A stretch of 6,247 bases of DNA from Candidatus Aminicenantota bacterium (GCA_030671465.1 DAOVIP010000122.1:1-6247), one strand, 5' to 3'; numbered from the stretch's first letter, positions 1 through 5,637 are shown. Made by a program: numbers and translations. The notes: a model not told the origin generated them from the sequence alone.

Positions 1-723
1 ATAGGTATACGCCCTCTTGATTATCTCCCAGAGTACTGTGGAAATAATGGCAGCGATGAATGCCCCCTTCACGTAGACTTTTTTTTCCGGTATCCATTTA
101 TAGAGTACGAAAAAAAACAGCAGGGAGATTAAAAAGGGAGCTACATATGTTACCAGGAATGTATCTAAAAATTCGATAAATCCCGGATGAATATGGGTGG
201 CAATAAACTGGTTTTCATGAAAAAGAGTGGTGAAGGTGGAAATGAAGCCGGAAAAAAGAAAGGAAATGACCAGAAGGGAACCCATGACAAAGAGTAAGCT
301 CACCTCACTGATACGCCTGGTCAAAAAGCCTTTCTCCGACTTTTTTTCCTTCAGCTTGATATTGAACATTTCATTGACAAATTGAACCACTTTTTTGATG
401 ACCAGAAAAGAGAGAAACACAAAAAACAAAATTCCCAGAATTCCGATCTCTCTTAGTTTGGTGGAAACATCCTGGGCTTTTCTGAACAATTCGGGTGAGA
501 TCTTTGAAAAAAAATCAGATGAAAAAGGGTACATCCCTTCTATGGCCGTATTGGGATTGCCCAGGAATTTGGTGAAGACAAAAGTGAAGAAAGTAAGTAA
601 AAAAAGAGTGGAAAATATGGAATATAGAGCCAGGATACTTGACTTGTCAAGGCCTTCATCATGAACAAATTCCTTCAATGCGATCCACACATTTTTCAGA
701 ATGTTAAATTCTTTCAGTTTCAT
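1..723 (-). CDS. YihY/BrkB-family inner-membrane protein, C-terminus cut by the window edge
   Basis: My own translation from the ATG at 721-723 gives 241 residues with no stop before the left edge, so the 3' end is missing. Family members are usually about 280-320 residues or longer. Hydrophobic segments lie near residues 30-52, 95-113, 140-164, 186-208 and 218-235. Family landmarks are visible: the first membrane segment with an ALYSIFSTLF stretch (residues 32-41), the cytosolic NEMFNIK stretch (117-123) followed by the basic TRR at 135-137, and the LYKWIPEKKVYVKGA block (207-221) followed by a Trp-containing helix. The family was once misnamed ribonuclease BN. It is an integral membrane family of unclear function, and BrkB was linked to serum resistance in Bordetella. 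The gene lies 86 bases after atpE on the same strand, with no clear terminator between them and no clear Shine-Dalgarno. Family assignment is confident; function is unknown. Confidence 0.85.
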   Translation of the reverse strand, partial: MKLKEFNILKNVWIALKEFVHDEGLDKSSILALYSIFSTLFLLTFFTFVFTKFLGNPNTAIEGMYPFSSDFFSKISPELFRKAQDVSTKLREIGILGILFFVFLSFLVIKKVVQFVNEMFNIKLKEKKSEKGFLTRRISEVSLLFVMGSLLVISFLFSGFISTFTTLFHENQFIATHIHPGFIEFLDTFLVTYVAPFLISLLFFFVLYKWIPEKKVYVKGAFIAAIISTVLWEIIKRAYTY

Positions 724-744
724 GAATCAAATCAAGAGTATCAA

Positions 745-753
745 TTATCCACA
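745..753 (+). promoter_or_regulatory. Perfect DnaA-box consensus between atpE and yihY
   Basis: TTATCCACA matches the bacterial DnaA-box consensus exactly and lies in the 86-base gap between atpE and the YihY-family gene. It is a single site with no neighbouring boxes and no AT-rich unwinding element, so it is not an origin. It could be a DnaA-responsive site for the YihY-family gene or a chance 9-mer. Confidence 0.25.
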
Positions 754-809
754 CAGTCTTGGTGCAGATAGAAATAGGGTCAGATAAATCTTATTTTTCC
801 TGGGGATTT

Positions 810-1154
810 TTAATATGAATAATTACCCCATTTCACAAAAAATATAATCAGGTCGATTAACAGGACATAGATAACCAGTGACTCGATCAAAGCCAGTCCG
901 ATAATCAAAATGGTTTTGATTGAGTCGGCGGCAGCCGGGTTTCTTCCGATATTATCTGCGGCTGTCCTGATGGCCTTGGATTGGGCAAAAGCACCCAGTA
1001 TCGCCGTAACGGCCAGTGTAACTCCACCGATAATGATGGACCACAAAAACAGGGGTGTCGCATCTTTTACTTTGGTGAGTTCGTTATCTGCAGCCGAAAG
1101 TGTAAGTGAAAAAACAACCAGAGCAAAAAAGATGAGCAAAAGTTTGTTTTTCAT
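810..1154 (-). CDS. atpE: ATP synthase F0 subunit c, Na+-type, with N-terminal signal peptide
   Basis: A 114-residue proteolipid that forms the rotating c-ring of F-type ATP synthase in the cytoplasmic membrane. Residues 1-22 look like a cleavable signal peptide (Lys2/Lys4, hydrophobic 5-19, Ser20-Ala21-Ala22 as the cleavage box), leaving a mature chain of about 92 residues. Helix 1 spans about 34-58, the polar loop has R71-N72-P73, and helix 2 spans about 80-108. The ion carboxylate is E91. Counting from the loop Arg, Q58 (-13), E91 (+20), S92 and Y96 fall exactly where Q32, E65, S66 and Y70 lie in the Na+-binding Ilyobacter tartaricus c subunit (R45), with no gaps, so Na+ coupling is predicted. 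Oddities: the helix 1 glycine repeat is largely Ala/Leu/Val, and helix 2 has a second acid, D101. The ATG follows a perfect Shine-Dalgarno and lies 18 bases after atpB, consistent with strong translation of a multi-copy subunit. Confidence 0.95.
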   Translation of the reverse strand: MKNKLLLIFFALVVFSLTLSAADNELTKVKDATPLFLWSIIIGGVTLAVTAILGAFAQSKAIRTAADNIGRNPAAADSIKTILIIGLALIESLVIYVLLIDLIIFFVKWGNYSY

Positions 1155-1161
1155 TTTATTT

Positions 1162-1168
1162 CCTCCTT
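1162..1168 (-). promoter_or_regulatory. Strong Shine-Dalgarno for atpE
   Basis: AAGGAGG on the minus strand sits in the 18-base atpB-atpE gap, 7 bases before the atpE ATG at 1154. It is the strongest ribosome-binding site in the window. It fits the need for about ten or more c subunits per enzyme, against one a subunit. Confidence 0.85.
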
Positions 1169-1172
1169 GGGA

Positions 1173-1895
1173 CTAATGTTCTGAAGCCATGGCTCCTGAT
1201 AGATATATTGCAGAAAGCATAACAAAAATAAATGCCTGAAGCAGAGATGTAAATATAGCGAACGCCATCATGGGCAGAGGAGCGATATAGGGAATTAAAG
1301 AAACAATGATGATAATCACCAGATCCTCACCGAAGATATTCCCGAAGAGCCTCATGGAAAGTGATAAAGGCCTGGAGAAATGAGATATGACTTCAATGGG
1401 GAAAAAAAGCCAGGCCAGCCACCAGGCAGGTCCGGCAAATTTCTTCAAGTAACCCAGCAATCCGTGCTTTTTCACACCCTGATAATGGTAATAAACAAAG
1501 ATAAAGGTGGCACATCCGACAGTTACATTTAAATTGGCTGTTGGAGAAGCCATTTCCGGGAAAAGACCCAGAAGGTTGGCAGTAGCGATAAATATACCCA
1601 TGGTAGTCAGTGCGGGGAGAAATTTTCTCCCTTCGTGACCGATAAGATCATAGATTAATGACTGAAAGGCCTTGTACAGCATTTCCAGAACATTTTGCAT
1701 TTTATCCGGAAATATTTTTAGGTTTTTTACGGTCAATTTAAAAAATAAGATAATGATAAAAGTGGCAATTCCAGCCATAACAATATGAGCTGGTATGATA
1801 TCTCTTCCTTTTTCAATGTTGATCCCAATGGTTGATAATATCCATAACAGGAATTTATTGATCGATTCAACGATGATGAGTTTATGTTCTTCCAT
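1173..1895 (-). CDS. atpB: ATP synthase F0 subunit a
   Basis: A 240-residue multi-spanning membrane protein that forms the ion half-channels next to the c-ring. Helix 4 holds the essential Arg: R182 in the MRLFGN motif (E. coli R210). Helix 5 holds Q220 in LLQAFIF (E. coli Q252), and the C-terminus ends in the typical YLSGAMASEH. After FGN the sequence is IFGEDLV rather than the common AGEL/AGHL type. The open frame extends upstream to a TTG at 1931. I prefer the ATG at 1893-1895, because an AGGA at 1905-1908 lies 9 bases before it and the extra residues (MRVSIKYSGIYP) look like translated upstream sequence. This start overlaps the end of the preceding atpI-like gene by 14 bases, indicating translational coupling. 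The length is in the family's normal range and no key residue is missing. Confidence 0.95.
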   Translation of the reverse strand: MEEHKLIIVESINKFLLWILSTIGINIEKGRDIIPAHIVMAGIATFIIILFFKLTVKNLKIFPDKMQNVLEMLYKAFQSLIYDLIGHEGRKFLPALTTMGIFIATANLLGLFPEMASPTANLNVTVGCATFIFVYYHYQGVKKHGLLGYLKKFAGPAWWLAWLFFPIEVISHFSRPLSLSMRLFGNIFGEDLVIIIIVSLIPYIAPLPMMAFAIFTSLLQAFIFVMLSAIYLSGAMASEH

Positions 1896-2271
1896 TGGAT
1901 ATATTCCTGAATATTTGATAGACACCCTCAATCATAATGGATAGCACAACAGTGGAGAGGCCGAGAATGAAAAAGAAAATAGCGGCATCAGAGATCTTTG
2001 ATAATAGGTAAAAAATCGCTATTATCAGGACAATTTTAAAAAAACTGGAAATGAAAATGAGAAACTTCCCTTTTTGTTTGGTCAGGTATCTGTCGATTAT
2101 CTTTATCATTGTAAGAAAACTCAAAATTCCGATTATTGTGGCCAGTAAGGTTATTATACAATAAATGAGGCTTTTTGTAAAAACATAAATCAATCCAATA
2201 ATGATGATCTGGGATACCATTGAAATCCTCAGAATTCTTTTTATGATCCGGGTATTATTTTCTTTTGCCAT
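1882..2271 (-). CDS. atpI: AtpI/AtpR-like F0 accessory membrane protein
   Basis: A 129-residue, very hydrophobic protein with four likely membrane segments near residues 15-33, 35-57, 69-90 and 94-118. A basic, polar loop (KIIDRYLTKQKGK, 57-69) lies between the two helical pairs. Sequence motifs alone are weak. The call rests on size, topology and position between an AtpZ-like gene and atpB, the classic place for the ATP synthase I chain. Known AtpI proteins help c-ring assembly and are not part of the final enzyme. In N-type ATPase operons the similarly placed AtpR interacts with the c subunit. The ATG overlaps the end of atpZ by 17 bases and has no visible Shine-Dalgarno, so translation probably depends on coupling. 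Its own 3' end overlaps atpB by 14 bases. Confidence 0.7.
   Translation of the reverse strand: MAKENNTRIIKRILRISMVSQIIIIGLIYVFTKSLIYCIITLLATIIGILSFLTMIKIIDRYLTKQKGKFLIFISSFFKIVLIIAIFYLLSKISDAAIFFFILGLSTVVLSIMIEGVYQIFRNISNGRT
1905..1908 (-). promoter_or_regulatory. Shine-Dalgarno that fixes the atpB start
   Basis: AGGA on the minus strand, 9 bases before the ATG at 1895, lies within the 3' end of the atpI-like gene. It supports a 240-residue AtpB over the 252-residue form that would begin at the TTG at 1931. Confidence 0.6.
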
Positions 2272-2476
2272 TTTGTTTCGAAATCTTGATTAAATTTACG
2301 AACCCAGCGGCTATTCCATAAAGTGTGAATATGATCAGTAAATACGGGGAGGTTTTAAAAAGTTTATCCAGAAAATAACCGATGGCAAATCCCACGACAA
2401 TGGAGGCGGGAAACATCAGGCCCACAGTTGAATAAGCTGCCCATTTTTTCCTTTCCTGGAGATTTTCGTTTTTCAT
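2255..2476 (-). CDS. atpZ: AtpZ/AtpI-family protein (F0F1 ATPase 'gene 1')
   Basis: A 73-residue protein with two membrane segments (about 15-37 and 44-66), a charged N-terminus and a very basic C-terminus (KQNGKRK). The hallmark of the family is clear: a glycine-containing first helix ending in GYFLDKLFKTSP (residues 33-44), then a second helix with GIAAGF (54-59). Relatives usually head ATP synthase operons. Where studied, they act as small membrane partners in assembly or divalent-cation handling, and their exact job is unsettled. The ATG at 2474-2476 has no good Shine-Dalgarno upstream. The gene lies 67 bases after the acidic protein gene with no terminator between them, so it is probably co-transcribed with it. 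It overlaps the next gene by 17 bases. Confidence 0.85.
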   Translation of the reverse strand: MKNENLQERKKWAAYSTVGLMFPASIVVGFAIGYFLDKLFKTSPYLLIIFTLYGIAAGFVNLIKISKQNGKRK

Positions 2477-2543
2477 GTGAATTTCAGAGAGATTTTACTG
2501 ATTCGGGTTCTCTGCATTGGGTAGGTGAAATTTCATGGAACAT

Positions 2544-2900
2544 CTAAAAATCGTCATCTTCCTCTTCGTCTTTTATATTATAACCATTTAAGTTTTCATC
2601 TGAGTTCTCATCGTCAAAATTGTTGTCTTCGCCATAGTAATCCATGGAATCAAAGTCTTCCTCACCGAATTCTTTCTTTCGGATGGTCAGGGATTTTGAA
2701 AATTCTTCTTCGTCCTCAAAATGTCTTATATAATTGGAATCCAGTTCGCTGTAATATAATTCCATATAATCATCATCTATTTGACAAAAAATTGACATGT
2801 GTTCAAAAGCATCCAAATCACCAATGACTTCTATAATTTTAGTGGAAGTGTCTTTCAAAGCATCAAGGGTTTTCCAGGATAAGACTTCTAATTGCTCCAT
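2544..2900 (-). CDS. Unrecognised small acidic protein with an Asp/Glu-rich tail ending in Phe
   Basis: I do not recognise the family of this 118-residue protein. Residues 1-75 look folded and mix hydrophobic and charged residues (a probable helix at 10-27, then the aromatic MELYYSELDSNYIRHF at 46-61). From residue 78 to the end the sequence is low complexity: 19 of 41 residues are Asp or Glu, only K110 is basic, and it closes with a run of seven acids and a terminal Phe. There is no signal peptide or membrane segment, so it is probably cytosolic. The frame could begin at a TTG at 2906, but a GAGGAG at 2908-2913 sits only 1 base from that TTG and 7 bases from the ATG at 2898-2900, so the ATG is chosen. 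It has its own promoter after the uvrA-like gene and lies upstream of atpZ. An acidic tail ending in Phe resembles single-strand-binding protein tips, but no OB fold is evident. Confidence 0.8.
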   Translation of the reverse strand: MEQLEVLSWKTLDALKDTSTKIIEVIGDLDAFEHMSIFCQIDDDYMELYYSELDSNYIRHFEDEEEFSKSLTIRKKEFGEEDFDSMDYYGEDNNFDDENSDENLNGYNIKDEEEDDDF

Positions 2901-2907
2901 TACCAAA

Positions 2908-2913
2908 CTCCTC
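2908..2913 (-). promoter_or_regulatory. Shine-Dalgarno fixing the start of the acidic protein
   Basis: GAGGAG on the minus strand, 7 bases before the ATG at 2900 and only 1 base from the alternative TTG at 2906. The spacing decides in favour of the ATG and a 118-residue product. Confidence 0.8.
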
Positions 2914-2935
2914 AGAAAAATAAAGTCATTTATTA

Positions 2936-2963
2936 TTTATAAATATAAAATATTATTTGTCAA
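2936..2963 (-). promoter_or_regulatory. Sigma70-type promoter for the acidic protein (and probably the F0 block)
   Basis: On the minus strand, TTGACA (2963-2958) is a perfect -35 box. It is followed after 16 bases by TATAAA (2941-2936), five of six matches to the -10 consensus. Shifting by one base gives a 17-base spacer with a poorer -10. The predicted start is near 2929, giving a leader of about 29 bases that includes the GAGGAG. The -35 box lies inside the last codons of the uvrA-like gene (Leu-Asp-Lys), so the two genes are packed with an embedded promoter. With no terminator seen before atpZ, this promoter may also drive the F0 genes. Confidence 0.7.
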
Positions 2964-5607
2964 GACTTTTTCCCAATTTTTTTATATATTGGCCGGTGAT
3001 GCTTTTGGGGGATTTGATTAATTGATTTATACTGCCCTGAAAGAGTATTTGACCTCCCTTATCACCACCCTCTGGACCCAGTTCAATGATGTAATCTGAG
3101 TAGATGATGAGACTGAGGTTGTGATCTGCAGCGACAATGGTGTTCTGATTTTTGATTATTTTATCGATCAAGTTTTTCAACATTTCAACATCATGATCAT
3201 GAAGCCCGAAGCTGGGCTCATCAATTAAAAACAAAGCCCTGGATTTTTTCATGGTTAAGAATTTAATCAGCTTGATCCGTTGCAATTCCCCCAGTGATAA
3301 TGTGGATAACCGCTGCCCCAGTTTCAGGTATCCCATTCCGTGGGTTTGAATATTGAGCAAAATATCATTGATCCGGGGGATTTTGTTTTCGATCAATTGG
3401 ATGAATTCATTGATACTCAGGTTGAGTATTTCATAGATGTTTTTGCTTTTGTATTTGACTTTCAATACCTCCGGTTTGAAACCGGTCCCTCGGCATTCGT
3501 CGCAGTGCATTTTTACAGCAGGCAGGAATTGCATTTCAATTTCCACAAAACCCTTTCCCTTGCATTCCTGACATCTCCCCAGCGGAGAGTTATAGGAAAA
3601 GTGTCCCGGAAGGTATTGATGGAGTTGACTCTCCTTGAGTTGTGAAAAGAAATCCCGGATAGCGGTATATGAATCAAAGAATCCGATTACGGTGGTTCTG
3701 GTCCTGGCCCGGCTGATCCCGGGGTCAATGAAGATGAGGTCTTTGATCAGTTTTTGGTTTTTTTGAAAAATCTCATGGTAGAGTAGAGTGGTTTTACCGG
3801 ATCCGCTGACCCCGGCAATAATGGAAAATCGGTTTTGGGGAATTTTGAAACCGAAATTTTTTAAATTGTGAGTGGATGCATTTTTAAATTCAAACCACTT
3901 TTCAGGCAATGGTCGGGCCTTTTTTATCTTTACAGGCTGGCTGAAATAGGTCTGGGTAATGGTTTTTATTTTGGAGAAAAAGTCCTCTTTCCAACCGTTG
4001 TACACAAGGTTTCCGCCCCCTTCACCGGAATAGGGACCCAGCTCCAGAATGTAGTCCGAATGCCAGACGATATCCTTATTATGTTCGATGATCAATACGG
4101 TATTTCCGTTTTCTTTCAGGCGGACCAAGAACTTGATCAACTTTTCATAATCGTAGGGATGGAGATCAGCCGAGGGCTGATCAATAACCAGAAGTGAGTC
4201 GGACAGAACCGAGCCCAGAATAAAGGCCAGGTTAATCCTCTGAAATTCCCCCCTTGACAGGGTGAAGGTGTGGCGGTTCATCTGGATATAGGAGAGGCCG
4301 CTGTCCATCAGGTACTTCAGCCTTGAATTGATTTCTTCAAATACGGCAGGGGTTATTTTGTTTTTATATTTCTTGTGATTTATTTTACTGAAGAATTCAA
4401 AAGCTTGCTCAATGGTTAAATTGAGCAAATCAGCCAAATTCTTTTTCTGAAAGCGGTATGAGAGAGCCGTTTGGTTTAAGCGATTGCCCTGACAGAGCGG
4501 GCATCTTTTATAGGATGTATATCTGCTCAGGAAAACCCGGGCTTGAACCTTATAACTTTTTTTTTTTATATAATTGAAAAAACCACTGATACCCGGAAAG
4601 GATTCGTTCCCGTTCATTAAAAAGTCAATATCCCCTTTTTTCAAATCTTGAATCGGGAGGTTTAAATCAATTCCCGCGTCGGTAGCCATTTCTATCAGGT
4701 GGTTTCGAAAGCCGGTGGTGGCCTTGGAGTTGAAGGGCTGTATTCCGCCTCCAGAAATGGACAATGATCGGTCAAAAATCAATTCTTGGTCCAGGATTTG
4801 GATATCACCGAACCCTTTGCAAGTCGGGCAGGCTCCCCGGGGAGAGTTGAATGAAAAAAGATATTCATCAGGCTGGTGATAATCAACATTACAGCGGGGG
4901 CAGAAGAGATGCAGGGGGTATACGGTTTTTTTACCTCCCAAATAGATGATGGCTTTTCGCTTGTTAAATCCGATGGCCTTGTCAATGGCTTCGAAAATCC
5001 TGCTCTTGTTTTCCGGCTTTATATCAATATGATCGATAAGTATTTCGATGGGAGATGATCTCACCTTCTTTTGAATTTTTTTCTTTATGCCCTTTTCAAT
5101 ATAAAAATAGTACCCTCTGTTTATCAAGAAGGACAGGTCGCCCTGATATTCAAAACATATCGAGCATTCTTGGTTTTTTTTTCCGGAAATCTCGGACACA
5201 ATCTGGTCGATGGTGTAACTCTCTACCTTGATGCCGCAACCGGGGCAGAAGAAATCGGCCACTTTGGAATATAGAATTCTGAGATAGTCGTATATGTCCG
5301 AGGCGGTGGCCACTGTGGATCTGGGATTTTTGGCCGGTTTTTTGTGTCGGAAAGCGATTGCAGGAGGCAGGCCTTCGATTTTTTCGACCGGTGGTTTTTC
5401 GATTTTGTCCAAGAACTGTCTGATGTAGGGGGAAATGGATTCGATGTATCTCAGGTATCCCTCTGCGTACAGGGTTTTAAAGGCCAGTGATGTTTTTCCG
5501 GCCCCACTGACCCCAACGATTGAAGTGATGTAACCCCGGGGAATATTGACACTGATATTTTTAAGATTATTGGTTTTGGCTCCCTTTATTTCAATATATT
5601 TGATCAT
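2953..5607 (-). CDS. UvrA-family ABC ATPase, divergent paralogue with an altered first ATPase site
   Basis: An 884-residue, UvrA-like tandem ABC ATPase; canonical UvrA is about 940 residues. Module I: Walker A GVSGAGKT (K38), CPGC (121-124), a shortened region where UvrA binds UvrB (about 125-235), zinc-type pairs C236/C239 and C260/C263, an insertion domain (about 265-395) with C369/C372, signature LSRGE (450-454), Walker B (D476) and H509. Module II: Walker A GVSGSGKT (K605), zinc pairs C679/C682 and C702/C705, signature LSLGE (770-774), Walker B D796-E797, and H829. The NPRSTV and YDYLR landmarks of UvrA are kept. Odd residues: the catalytic Glu of Walker B I is Gln (Q477), the Q-loop Gln of module I appears as H88, and that of module II as P629. 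UvrA finds damaged DNA and loads UvrB. This one may be a UvrA2-like paralogue for repair or tolerance. The ATG has an AAAGGG upstream and a promoter at 5638-5666. Family is certain; housekeeping uvrA is doubtful, so no symbol is given. Confidence 0.9.
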   Translation of the reverse strand: MIKYIEIKGAKTNNLKNISVNIPRGYITSIVGVSGAGKTSLAFKTLYAEGYLRYIESISPYIRQFLDKIEKPPVEKIEGLPPAIAFRHKKPAKNPRSTVATASDIYDYLRILYSKVADFFCPGCGIKVESYTIDQIVSEISGKKNQECSICFEYQGDLSFLINRGYYFYIEKGIKKKIQKKVRSSPIEILIDHIDIKPENKSRIFEAIDKAIGFNKRKAIIYLGGKKTVYPLHLFCPRCNVDYHQPDEYLFSFNSPRGACPTCKGFGDIQILDQELIFDRSLSISGGGIQPFNSKATTGFRNHLIEMATDAGIDLNLPIQDLKKGDIDFLMNGNESFPGISGFFNYIKKKSYKVQARVFLSRYTSYKRCPLCQGNRLNQTALSYRFQKKNLADLLNLTIEQAFEFFSKINHKKYKNKITPAVFEEINSRLKYLMDSGLSYIQMNRHTFTLSRGEFQRINLAFILGSVLSDSLLVIDQPSADLHPYDYEKLIKFLVRLKENGNTVLIIEHNKDIVWHSDYILELGPYSGEGGGNLVYNGWKEDFFSKIKTITQTYFSQPVKIKKARPLPEKWFEFKNASTHNLKNFGFKIPQNRFSIIAGVSGSGKTTLLYHEIFQKNQKLIKDLIFIDPGISRARTRTTVIGFFDSYTAIRDFFSQLKESQLHQYLPGHFSYNSPLGRCQECKGKGFVEIEMQFLPAVKMHCDECRGTGFKPEVLKVKYKSKNIYEILNLSINEFIQLIENKIPRINDILLNIQTHGMGYLKLGQRLSTLSLGELQRIKLIKFLTMKKSRALFLIDEPSFGLHDHDVEMLKNLIDKIIKNQNTIVAADHNLSLIIYSDYIIELGPEGGDKGGQILFQGSINQLIKSPKSITGQYIKKLGKSLDK
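4557..4567 (-). repeat. Eleven-base A homopolymer inside the uvrA-like gene
   Basis: The coding strand has 11 consecutive A bases, encoding the Lys348-Lys350 run in the insertion domain. The frame is intact as read. One extra A would give a stop within three codons of the tract (AAG TTA TAA), and one fewer A gives a stop about ten codons on (TTT TCC TGA). The tract could be a site of polymerase slippage. Confidence 0.9.
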
Positions 5608-5621
5608 GATTGACCCTTTGC

Positions 5622-5637
5622 CATATTTTTGAATATG
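5622..5637. repeat. Inverted repeat over the start site of the uvrA-like gene
   Basis: CATATT, a 4-base loop, then AATATG: a perfect 6-base inverted repeat directly after the -10 box (5638-5643) of the minus-strand promoter, covering the expected transcription start near 5631. It could be a repressor operator or a small 5' mRNA hairpin. AT-rich sequence makes chance possible. Confidence 0.4.

Noticed and set aside
395..664. Plus-strand open frame of 89 residues
   Set aside because: Antisense to the YihY-family gene, whose minus-strand frame is open over its whole length and has clear family motifs.
745..753. Replication origin at the DnaA box
   Set aside because: Only one box in the gap, no cluster, no AT-rich unwinding region and no dnaA or dnaN nearby.
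724..809. Possible terminator after atpE
   Set aside because: No GC-rich hairpin followed by a T run can be drawn on the minus strand; only short AT-rich pairing is present.
910..1176. Plus-strand open frame of 88 residues
   Set aside because: Antisense shadow of atpE.
2526..2535. Ten-base palindrome TGAAATTTCA between the acidic gene and atpZ
   Set aside because: Short, AT-rich and not placed over any promoter I can see; chance is a sufficient explanation.
2525..3021. Two overlapping plus-strand open frames
   Set aside because: Antisense to the acidic protein; they also run through its promoter and Shine-Dalgarno. The first is His/Asn-rich, as expected from reading an acidic gene backwards.
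3340..5274. Several small open frames inside the uvrA-like gene, on both strands
   Set aside because: They fall within a gene with continuous family motifs and zinc pairs, and none shows a plausible ribosome-binding site or a recognisable protein.
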